Assembly: GCA_963837585.1 (NCBI GenBank)
Contig: CAWINX010000001.1
Coordinates: 62,001-126,000, forward strand
From: CAWINX01 sp963837585
GTDB taxonomy: Bacteria > Actinomycetota > Thermoleophilia > Solirubrobacterales > 70-9
Reading direction: 5' to 3'
DNA: 64,000 bases
In this document: positions 1 through 8,604 of the stretch, one piece after another
Position numbering within the stretch: position 1 is the stretch's first letter
Layout of the letters: every line of letters begins with the position of its first letter
Notes under the pieces: generated by a model
Told to the model about the DNA's origin: nothing
Seen by the model: the letters and a program-made list of their open reading frames with translations, nothing else
The model's database searches: none
Program-made: the position numbers and the translations under genes

Positions 1-2
1 AG

Positions 3-1040
3 ATGACTGGCGACGGCTACAAAGTCGGGGTATTGGGCGCGACCGGGTTGGTCGGATCGACGATCCTCGGCCTGCTCGCCGAGCGTGAATTTCCGGTCGC
101 GGCGGTCGTGCCCTTCGCCTCGGAGCGCTCCGCCGGCCGTGAGATCGAGTGGAACGGCTCGGTCCTGGAGTGTCGGCCGCTGAACGAGGAGACGATCCAG
201 GGACTGGACATCGTCCTCTCCTCCGCCGGAGGGGCGGTCAGCGCCGAGTGGACGCCGAAGTTGGTCGCCGCCGGCGCTGTGGTCGTCGACAACACCAGCT
301 ACTGGCGCATGCACGACGACGTGCCCCTGGTCGTCGCCGAGGTCAACCCCGACGCGATCGCCGGGCACAACGGGATCATCGCCAACCCGAACTGCTCGAC
401 CATGCAGATGGTCGTCGCGCTGAAGCCCCTCCACGACGCAGCCGGCATCGAGCGCCTGGTCATCTCCACCTACCAGGCCGTGTCCGGGACCGGCAAGGCC
501 GCGATCGACGAGCTGCTCGACCAATCTCGCGCGGTGCTCGAGGATCGCACCCCGGCGACCTCCGTGTACCCGCACCGGATTGCCTTCAACGCCCTGCCGC
601 AGGCGGGCAGCTTTGCGGACGGGGACGACCACACCGACGAAGAGCGCAAGCTGATCAACGAGACCCGCAAGATCCTCGGCGACGACTCGATCCGAGTCAG
701 CGCGACGTGCGTCCGCGTCCCGGTCGTAACCGGGCACTCCGAGGCCGTCAACGTCGAGACGAAGGAGCCGCTCTCGCCCGAGCGCGCGCGCGAGCTGCTC
801 GCCGCCGCTCCCGGCGTGACCGTCACTGACGACCCGGCCGCCGGGCGCTATCCGATGGCGATCGAAGCCGCCGGCCGCGACGACGTCTTCGTCGGCCGGA
901 TCCGCCGCGACCCGGGCAACGAGCGAGCTCTCGATGTGTGGATCGTCTCCGACAACCTGCGCAAGGGGGCGGCGACCAACGCCGTCCAGGTGGCCGAGCT
1001 GCTGGTCGAGCGGAAGCTGCTGCTCGCCGGCCGGGAGTAG
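3..1040 (+). CDS. asd: aspartate-semialdehyde dehydrogenase
   Basis: This enzyme reduces aspartyl phosphate to aspartate semialdehyde with NADPH, the branch point to lysine, methionine, threonine and diaminopimelate. The 345-residue product has the N-terminal dinucleotide-binding motif GATGLVG (about residues 12-18), the catalytic cysteine in NPNCST (C131) and the histidine in TGHSEAV (about H245), and it matches the usual family length. The ATG at 3 lies at the window edge, so its ribosome site and any upstream lysC are not visible. The antiporter gene starts 3 bases after its stop, so the two are probably cotranscribed. Motifs are seen directly; the pathway role is family knowledge. Confidence 0.95.
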   Translation: MTGDGYKVGVLGATGLVGSTILGLLAEREFPVAAVVPFASERSAGREIEWNGSVLECRPLNEETIQGLDIVLSSAGGAVSAEWTPKLVAAGAVVVDNTSYWRMHDDVPLVVAEVNPDAIAGHNGIIANPNCSTMQMVVALKPLHDAAGIERLVISTYQAVSGTGKAAIDELLDQSRAVLEDRTPATSVYPHRIAFNALPQAGSFADGDDHTDEERKLINETRKILGDDSIRVSATCVRVPVVTGHSEAVNVETKEPLSPERARELLAAAPGVTVTDDPAAGRYPMAIEAAGRDDVFVGRIRRDPGNERALDVWIVSDNLRKGAATNAVQVAELLVERKLLLAGRE

Positions 1041-1043
1041 GCA

Positions 1044-2276
1044 GTGGACATCGGCTTCGGCGAGGCCGTGCTGATCTTCGGGGGGCTGCTGGCCGTGGTC
1101 GCGGCGCTGTCGGGGTTGATTCGAGGGACGGTGCTCTCGGCCTCGGTTCTCTCGGTGGGGCTCGGGATCGGCCTGGCCGCGACCGATGTCGTCCACGTCG
1201 ACGCGACCGACCAGTCGATCGTCACCCTGATCGAGCTGGCGCTGATCCTCACCCTCTTCTCCGACGGGATGTTCGTCGAGCGCGAGTTGCTGCGCCGCCA
1301 CTGGAGCCCGGTGGCGCGGGCGCTGGTGATCGCGATGCCGATCACGATGGCGCTGCTGGCGCTGGCCGCGAAGGCGCTATTCCCCGACCTCACCTGGGCA
1401 GAGGCGTTCCTGCTCGCCGCGGTGCTCTCGCCCACCGACCCGGTCGTCACCTCGGCCGTCGTCACCTCGCGCCTGGTCCCGAGCGCGGTCCGCCACACGC
1501 TCAACCTCGAGTCGGGGCTGAACGACGGGTTGGCGCTGCCCTTCGTCCTCTTCTTTCTGGTCCTTGCGGCGCCGGGCGGCCATCCCGGCACCGAAGCGGC
1601 GAAGCTGGCAGGGGAGGCCGTGGTCGGGGCCGCGATCGGCATTGCGCTCGGCTATCTCGGCGGGCGCCTGCACCATCACCTGCCCGGCGGCGGCATCACC
1701 GCCCGCTATGAGGGCATCTACGCCGTCGGCTTCGCGCTCGTCGCCTTCGGCCTTGCCGATGTCACCTTCGGCAACGGGCTGATCGCGGCCTTCGTCTGCG
1801 GGATCGCGATGGGGGCGACGGAGCGAGACGTCCCCCAGGGATTCGTCGAGTTCGCCGAGAACTCAAGCGCGATCCTCCAGGTCCTGACCTTTTTCATCTT
1901 CGGCGCGCTGATCGTCGCCACCGGCTTTCACCACAGCATCCCGCCGTTGATCCTCTTCGTCCTCTTCGTCCTCATCGTTGCCCGCCCGGTTGCGGTGATG
2001 GTCTCGTTCCTGCGGACAGGCATCCCGCGCCCGCAGAAGCTGTTCATGGCCTGGTTCGGGCCGAAGGGAGTCGCTTCGATGCTTTTCGCGCTGTTCGTGT
2101 TGAAATCGCAGGTGGGCAACGGCGAGCTGATCTTCGACATCGCCGCGGTCGCGATCATCGCCTCGATCGTCGCCCACGGCCTCACCGACACCCTCGGCGC
2201 CCGCTGGATGGCGCGCCGGACCGGCCTCGAAGCGGCCGACGAGGGCGGCCACCTCGGTACCGCGGGCCTCGACTGA
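1044..2276 (+). CDS. NhaP-type cation/proton antiporter (CPA1 family)
   Basis: This is a polytopic membrane protein of 410 residues with about a dozen hydrophobic segments, ending in a short hydrophilic tail. Family landmarks are the TDPV motif (about residues 131-134) and the asparagine-aspartate pair in ESGLNDGLALPF (N160-D161), which carries the transported ion in CPA1 antiporters. It probably exchanges Na+ or K+ for H+ across the cytoplasmic membrane; the ion cannot be told from sequence. The GTG start lies 3 bases after asd. There is no C-terminal RCK/TrkA domain. An 87-base spacer without an obvious strong terminator separates it from the convergent HTH gene. Confidence 0.85.
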   Translation: MDIGFGEAVLIFGGLLAVVAALSGLIRGTVLSASVLSVGLGIGLAATDVVHVDATDQSIVTLIELALILTLFSDGMFVERELLRRHWSPVARALVIAMPITMALLALAAKALFPDLTWAEAFLLAAVLSPTDPVVTSAVVTSRLVPSAVRHTLNLESGLNDGLALPFVLFFLVLAAPGGHPGTEAAKLAGEAVVGAAIGIALGYLGGRLHHHLPGGGITARYEGIYAVGFALVAFGLADVTFGNGLIAAFVCGIAMGATERDVPQGFVEFAENSSAILQVLTFFIFGALIVATGFHHSIPPLILFVLFVLIVARPVAVMVSFLRTGIPRPQKLFMAWFGPKGVASMLFALFVLKSQVGNGELIFDIAAVAIIASIVAHGLTDTLGARWMARRTGLEAADEGGHLGTAGLD

Positions 2277-2363
2277 CGTCAGCGCTGCCTGCGAAGCGCG
2301 GCAAGCGAGGCGGAAAGCCCGGCGATTAGAACCTCGAAGGTCGGCCCACGCGTGCAAGTGTGC

Positions 2364-2729
2364 TCAAGTCCCGCCCTCATCTCCCCACCGCCATGGCGGT
2401 GACTTGGGCTCCGAGCCGCTGGTGTCGCGAGGTGTGCCGGCGCGCTGGCGTTGCTTGCCGCGTCGCCTCATCTCGTCGATTGGGCTGGGGGCTGGCTCCG
2501 GGATCCACCGGTCGATTCCGTCCAGCAGGTCCAGGGCGCGAAGGGTACGGATCAGACTCGTCATCGAGGCCGATTGCCCGTCCTCGATGCGCTGCAGCGT
2601 GACCCGGCCAATGCCGGCCGTTTCGGCCAGCTCGGCTTGGCTTATGTTGCGGTTGAGCCGCCGCCGCCGCAACCGGCCCCCGAGTTCTTCGAGCACCGCC
2701 GCATCGGTTGTGGTCTCAGGTATCCGCAC
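2364..2729 (-). CDS. XRE/HipB-like helix-turn-helix regulator
   Basis: The 121-residue protein has an N-terminal Cro/CI-type helix-turn-helix (about residues 14-72) containing NISQAELAETAGIGRVTLQRIE, the spacing typical of HipB-like antitoxin regulators, and a basic, proline-rich tail with no recognisable domain. No hipA kinase follows. It lies 46 bases downstream, on the same strand, of a RelE/ParE-like toxin gene and may form the third gene of that module or be separately expressed. A palindrome just upstream at 2771-2790 is a good candidate for its own binding site. Autoregulation is inference. Confidence 0.7.
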   Translation of the reverse strand: MRIPETTTDAAVLEELGGRLRRRRLNRNISQAELAETAGIGRVTLQRIEDGQSASMTSLIRTLRALDLLDGIDRWIPEPAPSPIDEMRRRGKQRQRAGTPRDTSGSEPKSPPWRWGDEGGT

Positions 2730-2770
2730 AACGCATCGTTATTGAAGCATAAAGGCCAAAATCGGCTAGT

Positions 2771-2790
2771 TTGCTTCATTCTTGAAGCAA
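2771..2790. promoter_or_regulatory. palindromic operator candidate upstream of the XRE gene
   Basis: The arms TTGCTTCA and TGAAGCAA form a perfect 8-bp inverted repeat with a 4-base centre. A related half site, TTGAAGCA, occurs again at 2742-2749, between the palindrome and the start codon of the HTH gene. The palindrome overlaps the last codons of the toxin gene. Its size and position fit a dimeric XRE regulator that represses itself. No T-tract follows, so a terminator is less likely. Confidence 0.5.
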
Positions 2791-3141
2791 TGCTTGCTCC
2801 TTGACTCGGCGCGCGGCCTTTGCGTAGGCGATCATTCGGTCGCGGCGGCCGATCGCCAGGACGATGCTTGTTGCCGGCGCACCGTCGGCGGGTTCGTTGC
2901 GATAGACGAAGCGATAGCGCGGTTTGCCGCGCCAACTGGGATCGTCGAACCGAACCTTGCGACAGCCCTCAAGTATGCGGGGTGGTTTGTCTCCCATCAG
3001 CTCGCCGAGATGCGGGTTGCGATGAAGCTCGACCACGATACGAGCTACCTCACGCCTCAAGTCTGCGTTCAGCTGGTTGGCGTCGGTCGTCGCCTCTGCC
3101 AGCGCTTTGACCTCGTGCTCAGCTCCCGGGGAGCTGTTCAA
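2776..3141 (-). CDS. RelE/ParE-like toxin of a toxin-antitoxin pair
   Basis: The 121-residue basic protein carries the RelE/ParE-type layout: an alpha-helical N-terminal part, then a strand-rich half with RKVRFDDPSW, PRYRFVYR and a hydrophobic VLAIGRRD strand. Families with this fold are ribosome-dependent mRNA interferases or gyrase inhibitors; which applies cannot be decided here. Its start overlaps the end of the upstream antitoxin-like gene by 23 bases, the tight coupling usual for such modules. It is shorter in similarity than in length, so the call rests on fold pattern and arrangement rather than on catalytic residues. Confidence 0.6.
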   Translation of the reverse strand: MNSSPGAEHEVKALAEATTDANQLNADLRREVARIVVELHRNPHLGELMGDKPPRILEGCRKVRFDDPSWRGKPRYRFVYRNEPADGAPATSIVLAIGRRDRMIAYAKAARRVKEQALLQE

Positions 3142-3472
3142 CGAATTCCCCCATTCCGATTTCCTGGAGGAAATGCCCGGCGCTCAGCCAGTCGCCATTG
3201 TTCTTCGCCAGGCGCTCCTGAAGAAACAGCGCCAGCCCGGCATTCTCGACTTCCTCTTCCAGCTCCTCGATGCGATCCTTTGCGGCAACCAGGTCGATCG
3301 TGGGAACGAGCGAAGCCGAGCCCTCCTGCCCTCTGGTCTTGATACGGATCGCGTGGCTTTCGGGATCCGGCGAGGGCATTCGTCGCGCAGACGCCTTTTT
3401 GACCAGCTTCGGCAGGTTGCGCCGCGCTTCGCTCGTCCCAAGCGCCACCGGACTCTTGCCGCGGGAGGCCAT
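3119..3472 (-). CDS. Phd/YefM-like antitoxin, partner of the RelE-like toxin
   Basis: This 117-residue protein begins with a short segment (LGTSEARRNLPKLVKKAS, about residues 11-28) resembling the N-terminal DNA-binding part of Phd/YefM antitoxins. It continues with an acidic helix rich in Glu and Leu (about residues 68-90) that could wrap the toxin. It is the first gene of a minus-strand pair with the overlapping toxin, the normal antitoxin-first order. The module sits between TCA-cycle genes and the antiporter, a typical accessory position. Function is inferred from arrangement and weak motif similarity. Confidence 0.55.
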   Translation of the reverse strand: MASRGKSPVALGTSEARRNLPKLVKKASARRMPSPDPESHAIRIKTRGQEGSASLVPTIDLVAAKDRIEELEEEVENAGLALFLQERLAKNNGDWLSAGHFLQEIGMGEFVEQLPGS

Positions 3473-3535
3473 ACATCGAAGGGTACCACTAGTTGTACAG
3501 GTTGACGGAGGACGAAAAGCGCCTGGCCTGGGGAT

Positions 3536-4432
3536 TTAGACTGGCGTCGCCGCGAGGCGCTCCTCGACCCACTTGGTCGAGGCGATGTGCTTGCTCATGC
3601 CGAGCTGCTTGGGCTCGGCGCCGAGCGCCAGGCCGACCAGCTGGGGGAGGTGAAGGACCGCGAGGCCGAGGTCGCGGTTGACGACCTTTGCCGCCTCGGG
3701 CTGCTGCATGTCGAGGTTGAGGTGGCAGAGCGGGCAGGGGGTGACCAGGCAGTCGGCGCCGGCGTCGAGCGCGTCGCCGACGTGGGTGCCGGCCTGGCGC
3801 AGCGAGGTCTCGCGGTTCATCGTGATCACCGGGAAGCCGCAGCACTTGCGGGCGCCGTCGTACTCGACGACCTCGCCGCCCAGCGCCTCGATCACCTTCT
3901 CCAGGTAGATGTCGCGGTCGGGGTACTCGTCGTAGCCGAGGCGTTCCTTCGGGCGCACCACGTAGCAGCCGTAGAAGGGGCCGACCCGCAGCCCGGAGAG
4001 CGGTCGCACGACCTTCTCGGCGAGCTTGTCGAGGCCGTAGTCCTCGACCAGGACCCAGAGGAAGTTTTTGTTGGTGAAGCCGTCCTTGCCCTTCTCGTAG
4101 GCGAGGCCCTGGCCGCTCAGCACCTCGTTGATGTGGGCGCGGTAGGCGGAGTCGGCGTCGAGGCGCTGCTGGCACTCCGACTGCGCCCCCTGGCAGGTCG
4201 AGCAGATGTTCATCATCGCCAGGCCGGTCTCCTGGGCGAGCGCGAAGGTGCGGGCGTTGAGCGTGTCGGCCAGCTCCTGGTTGTGCTCGGCGATGACGCC
4301 GGCGCCGCAGCAGTTGGCGCGGTCCAGCTCGACCAGCTCGATGCCGAGCTTCTCGGCCGTGAAGGCCATCGAGCCGTGCAGCTCGGAGGTGAAGCCGCGC
4401 GAGACGCAGCCGGGCCAGTAGGCGAGCTTCAT
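3536..4432 (-). CDS. SdhE/HdrB-like CCG-domain subunit of succinate dehydrogenase
   Basis: The 298-residue protein contains two cysteine-rich CCG domains. The first has GC at residue 9, NCCGAG (about 42-47) and CSTCQG (about 77-82); the second has GCYV, KCCGFP and CPLCHLN. Such domains bind a non-cubane 4Fe-4S cluster in the HdrB subunit of heterodisulfide reductase and in the SdhE subunit of archaeal-type complex II. It has no membrane helices. Its ATG overlaps the sdhB stop by 4 bases, so it is translationally coupled to sdhAB and probably replaces the usual cytochrome b anchor subunits, none of which are seen here. The electron acceptor is unknown. Confidence 0.8.
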   Translation of the reverse strand: MKLAYWPGCVSRGFTSELHGSMAFTAEKLGIELVELDRANCCGAGVIAEHNQELADTLNARTFALAQETGLAMMNICSTCQGAQSECQQRLDADSAYRAHINEVLSGQGLAYEKGKDGFTNKNFLWVLVEDYGLDKLAEKVVRPLSGLRVGPFYGCYVVRPKERLGYDEYPDRDIYLEKVIEALGGEVVEYDGARKCCGFPVITMNRETSLRQAGTHVGDALDAGADCLVTPCPLCHLNLDMQQPEAAKVVNRDLGLAVLHLPQLVGLALGAEPKQLGMSKHIASTKWVEERLAATPV

Positions 4433-5575
4433 TCGCCCTCCTCTCCCTTGATGTAGATGTTGAACTCCTCGCGGTGCTCCTCGGCGTGCTTGTAGATCGC
4501 CTTCACCTCGTCCTGGGCGCCGTCGGGGAGCTTCGGGTGGACGCCGGGGATCAGCTTCGGCAGCGAGCGCATCTTGCCGGTCTTGATGCCGCGAATCGCG
4601 GTCGGGAGTGAGCCGAGCAAGCCCTTGATCGCTCCCTTGGTCGGTTTCAGCTTGCCCTTGACGCCGGGCGCGTAGGACTCCTGGAGCAGCAGCGCCTCGT
4701 CGTGGGTGCCCTTCTTCTCGATGATCTTGACGAAGGCGTTACGTGGTTGTGGCCGTTGTTGGGGTCGTGTCGATCCCCTCCTCGCCGGCCTTGCGGCGCA
4801 GCCGCATGATCTGGTCCATCGGCGCGACGCCCTTCGGGCAGGCGTCGATGCAGCTGAAGCAGTGGGTGCAGTCGTAGATGCCGTGCGGGTCGTTGGCGAG
4901 GTCGTGGAGGCGCTCCGACGGTCTCGGCGTCGCGCGGGTCGCCGACGAAGCGGTAGGCCTTGGCCAGCGCGGCCGGGCCGATGAAGTCGGGGTCGGCCTC
5001 CATCGAGAGGCAGGAGGAGACGCAGGCGCCGCACTGGATGCAGGCCATCGACTGGGTGATGTCGATCATCGACTCCGGCTCGACCACGTACTCGCGCTCG
5101 GGCGCCTCGCCGTGGGGGAGGAGCCAGGGGGTGACGCGGCGGATCTTGGTCCAGTGCGTCGACTCCATGTCGGTGATCAGGTCCTTGATCACCGGCATGT
5201 TGCCCATCGGCTCGATAACAATCGCGGCATCCTCCGCTCCCGCCGGTCGCGCTCATCATCACCGGCGATCTTGCTCCCGCGTCCGGGGCCGCTTGCTCTA
5301 CCTTCGGCCTGCTTGTCGGCCAGCTCCTGGGCCTCGCCGATCTGGGTCTTGCAGCCGAGGCCGGACTGGCCGTTGATCTTCATCCCGCAGGAGCCGCAGA
5401 TCGCGGCGCGGCAGGAGCAGCGGACCGAGAGCGAGCCATCGTCGCGGTCTTTGGCCTGGAGGATCCCGTCGAGGACGGAGAGCGAGGGGTCGAGGTCGAC
5501 CTTGAACTCCTCCCAGTAGGCGGCCTCGCCGCTTTCGGGCTGGTACCTGCGGACTTTCAGCGTGTACTCGGCCAT
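4429..5575 (-). CDS. sdhB: succinate dehydrogenase iron-sulfur subunit, several frameshifts
   Basis: This is the electron-transfer subunit next to SdhA. The N-terminal 2Fe-2S ferredoxin domain has CSCRAAICGSCGMK, and a later frame has the C-terminal cluster motif CIQCGACVSSC; a third frame gives the second motif, CTHCFSCIDACP. The C-terminal about 100 residues (from NAFVKIIEKKG) lie in yet another frame. The reading frame therefore breaks near 5230, 4925, and twice between about 4735 and 4775. All conserved parts are present in order, which argues for sequencing errors rather than decay. The gene starts 4 bases after sdhA and overlaps the CCG-domain gene. Confidence 0.8.
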
Positions 5576-5579
5576 GGTC

Positions 5580-7268
5580 CTAGTACGTCCTCTCCTGGGG
5601 CTCCCACTGGGTGATGGTCACCTCTGAGTATGAGATCTCCGGCCCGTCGTCCCCCTGCTGGAGGTCGATGTGTTTGAGCCACTCCTCGTCGTTTCGCTCC
5701 GGGAAGTCGGTCCTGTACTGGGCGCCGCGGCTCTCCTTGCGCTCCAGCGCGGCGACGCAGGTCGCCTCGGCGTTGTCGAGCATGTAGCCGAGCTCGATCG
5801 CCCCGAGGATGTCCTGGTTGAAGATGCTGCCGCGGTCGTCGATGTAGGCGGTCTCGGCCTCCTCCTTGAGGCGCCGGACGGTCTCCAGCGCCTCCTGGAT
5901 GCCCGCCTCGTCGCGGAAGACGGCGACCTTGGCGTCCATCACGGTGCCGAGGTCGAGCTTGATCTCCGAGACGCGCCGGCCGGAGCCCTTCTCGCGGGCG
6001 GAGATCGCGTCGATCGTCGCCTGCTCGGCCTCGAGCACCTGCTTGGAGGGGCGCGAGCCCTCGATCCGCTTGGCCCGCGCCGCCGCGTCGGCGCCGGAAC
6101 GGCGGCCGAAGATCAGCGTGTCGAGCAGCGAGTTGGCGCCGAGCCGGTTGCCGCCGTGGACCGAGACGCAGGCGGCCTCGCCGGCCGAGTAGAGGCCGGG
6201 GATGTCGGTGCGCCCGTCGACGTCGGTCTTGACCCCGCCCATCGTGTAGTGGTTGCCGGGCTTGATGCGGATCGGCTCCTTGGTGATGTCGACCCCGGCG
6301 AAGTCGCGGCCGACCAAGACGATCTCGCGCAGCGCCTCGTGGACGCGCTTCTTGGGGACCACGGTGATGTCGAGCGCGACGGTGCCGTCGGGGAAGCCGC
6401 GGCCCTCGTCGATCTCGGTCTGCTCGGCGCGGCTGACGACGTCGCGCGAGGCCAACTCCATCTTGTTCGGCGCGTAGCGCTCCATGAAGCGCTCGCCCTT
6501 CGCGTTGAGCAGGTGGGCGCCTTCGCCGCGGGCGCCTTCGGTGATCAGGAAGCCCTTGCCCGCCAGCGTCGTCGGGTGGTACTGGATCATCTCCATGTCC
6601 ATCAGCTTCGCCCCGGCCCGGTAGGCCATCGCGATCCCGTCGCCGGTGCAGATCAGCGCGTTGGTGGTCGGCTTCCAGACCTGGCCGTTGCCGCCGCAGG
6701 CGAGGATCACCGATTTGGCCCGGAACAGCTCCATCGAGCCGTCGGCGATGTTGCGGGTGACGACGCCGCAGCACTCGCCCTGCTCGTCCATCGCCAGCGC
6801 CGTGCAGAACCACTCCTCGTAGCGGGCGACCGAGTCGGCGTGCTTCATCAGCTGCTCGTAGAGGACGTGCATGATCGCCTGGCCGGTGATGTCGGCGACG
6901 TAGTAGGTGCGCGCCGCCGAGGCGCCGCCGAAGGCGCGGGTGCCGAGCTTGCCCTCCTCGTTGCGGTGGAAGGTGACGCCGAGGTGCTCGAGGTGGAGGA
7001 TCTCCTCCGGCGCCTCGCGGCACATGATCTCGACCGCGTCCTGGTCGCTGAGGTAGTCGGAGCCCTTGATCGTGTCGAAGGCGTGGGACTCCCAGGAGTC
7101 GCCGGGGTTGAGCGCGGCGTTGATCCCGCCCTGCGCCGCGTTGGAGTGCGAGCGCACCGGGTGGACCTTGCTGACGATCCCGACCGATACGCCTTCCTCG
7201 GCGGCCGCCAGGGCCGCCCGCTGCCCGGCCAGGCCGGCGCCGATTACGAGTACGTCGTGGGTAGGCAC
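5580..7268 (-). CDS. sdhA: succinate dehydrogenase / fumarate reductase flavoprotein subunit
   Basis: SdhA oxidises succinate to fumarate and passes electrons to covalently bound FAD. The 562-residue protein has the FAD dinucleotide motif GAGLAG (residues 10-15), the flavin-linking histidine in SHSNAAQGG (H41), the substrate loop GARGEGAHL and the C-terminal FAD motif GGNRLGANSL. The frame is intact and full length. It starts with GTG. It is first in a minus-strand operon with sdhB and the CCG-domain gene, and is divergent from the site-2 protease gene 85 bases away, so the promoter should lie in 7269-7353. Confidence 0.95.
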   Translation of the reverse strand: MPTHDVLVIGAGLAGQRAALAAAEEGVSVGIVSKVHPVRSHSNAAQGGINAALNPGDSWESHAFDTIKGSDYLSDQDAVEIMCREAPEEILHLEHLGVTFHRNEEGKLGTRAFGGASAARTYYVADITGQAIMHVLYEQLMKHADSVARYEEWFCTALAMDEQGECCGVVTRNIADGSMELFRAKSVILACGGNGQVWKPTTNALICTGDGIAMAYRAGAKLMDMEMIQYHPTTLAGKGFLITEGARGEGAHLLNAKGERFMERYAPNKMELASRDVVSRAEQTEIDEGRGFPDGTVALDITVVPKKRVHEALREIVLVGRDFAGVDITKEPIRIKPGNHYTMGGVKTDVDGRTDIPGLYSAGEAACVSVHGGNRLGANSLLDTLIFGRRSGADAAARAKRIEGSRPSKQVLEAEQATIDAISAREKGSGRRVSEIKLDLGTVMDAKVAVFRDEAGIQEALETVRRLKEEAETAYIDDRGSIFNQDILGAIELGYMLDNAEATCVAALERKESRGAQYRTDFPERNDEEWLKHIDLQQGDDGPEISYSEVTITQWEPQERTY

Positions 7269-7353
7269 GGCTGGCGATCCTATAGATGCGAAATCCGATC
7301 CCGCAGTCGGATTTCAAGCCCGGCCCAGGATCCGGGCCGCCTACCATTGAGGG

Positions 7354-8530
7354 ATGCTCGGCGGCAGCTCGATCACCCTCTTCCACGTCCGCGGGATCCG
7401 GATCGCGGTCGACTGGTCGTGGTTCCTCGTCCTCTTCCTGGTGATCTTCTGGCTCTCTCAGTTCTACGGAGACGTGCTCGGCCAGTCCAGCTCCGCCACC
7501 GAGCCGTTCGCGCTCGCCGTGGTCAGCGCCCTCGGCTTCTTCGCCTCGATCCTCCTCCACGAGCTGGGCCACGCGATGGTCGCGCTGCGCAACGGGATCG
7601 GCATCTCCAGCATTCAGCTCTGGATCTTCGGCGGCGTGGCGCGGATGGACCGCGAGTCCGACAGCCCCGGGACCGAGTTCAAGGTTGCGATTGCGGGCCC
7701 CGCGGTGACCCTGGCGATTGTCGTCGCCCTCACCGTTGTCGGGCTGGCCGCCGCCGGCCCGCAGGAGTTCGAGAAGGCGATGCTGGTCGAGAGCAGCGCC
7801 GGGGTCTCCGGCCCGTTGGCGATGGTCGCCTGGCTCGCCTCGATCAACTTCCTCGTCCTCATCTTCAACTTGCTCCCCGCCTTCCCGATGGACGGCGGCC
7901 GAGTGGTGCGGGCGATCGCCTGGCGGCGCAGCGGCGATCGCAGCGCGGCGACCCGCTTCGCGGCCGGCCTCGGCCGCGTTTTCGGCTACCTGTTCATCGC
8001 CGGCGGCCTGCTGCTGGTCTTCCGGGGCCAGGTCTTCGGCGGCGTCTGGCTGGCGCTGATCGGGATGGTGGTCCACGGCTCGGCCCGGGCGGCGACGATG
8101 CAGACGGCGCTCACCAGCCGCATCGAGGGAGTCCGCGTCGCCGACGTGATGGATCGCGAGCCGGTCGCGATTCCCGGCGAGCTCAGCGTCGAGCAGGCCC
8201 TCGACGAGTACTTCCTGCGCTACCGCTGGCCATGGTTCCCGGTGGTCGACGCGGCGCACCGCTTCCTCGGCCTGCTCGAGCGCGACCGCGCCGACGAGGT
8301 CCCGGAGATCTCCCGAACCACCTCGCTCGTCTCCGAGCTGCTCGAGCGAGACCACGGGCTCCTACCACGTCAGCGAGGACGCCCCGCTCGACTCGCTGCT
8401 CAGCAACCAGAACCTGCGCCGCTTCGGCGCCCTGATGGCGGTCGACGCCGACGGTCGCCTCAGCGGGGTGATCACCGCCGAGCAGGTCGGGCGGGCATTG
8501 CGGGACGCACCGGGTAGGGGTTCCGCTTAA
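7354..8530 (+). CDS. site-2 protease family zinc metallopeptidase with CBS domains, frameshifted
   Basis: This is an M50-type intramembrane protease. It has the zinc motif HELGH (residues 69-73) in a membrane segment and the third ligand in FPMDGGR (D180); six or so hydrophobic segments are followed by a cytoplasmic CBS-like part (VADVMDREPVAI, then ITAEQVG). Near 8355 one extra base shifts the frame; the other frame continues with SYHVSEDAPLDSLL and stops at 8530, giving about 391 residues. This family resembles the SpoIVFB/Rip group, whose substrates here are unknown. The last codons and the stop lie inside the inverted-repeat element at 8511-8604. Confidence 0.8.
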
Positions 8531-8604
8531 CTTTTTCGGTGGGGCGTTACTCGCCGTCCGAGATTGGATAGCCGAAAAAGTACAAGACGCTCCACCCCTA
8601 CCCG
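8511..8604. repeat. dispersed inverted-repeat element, copy A (bidirectional terminator-like)
   Basis: Outer arms CGGGTAGGGG and CCCCTACCCG enclose inner arms ACTTTTTCGG and CCGAAAAAGT around a 32-base variable centre. A reverse-complement relative lies at 12564-12660: the flanks TTCCGCTTA and ACAAGACGCT are nearly the same in both while the centre differs. It sits between convergent genes and supplies the stop codons of both. The T-runs on each strand fit transcription termination; the sequence identity between copies points to a dispersed element. Confidence 0.75.

Noticed and set aside
4429..5575. sdhB as a true pseudogene
   Set aside because: All cluster cysteines and the C-terminus are conserved and flanking genes are coupled to it; errors in the sequence explain the breaks better.
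5557..8435. Very long open frames on both strands (about 920-930 codons) over sdhA and the site-2 protease gene
   Set aside because: They lie opposite or out of frame with well-supported genes, have arginine- and proline-rich shadow composition and no family motif; long frames are expected by chance in GC-rich codons.
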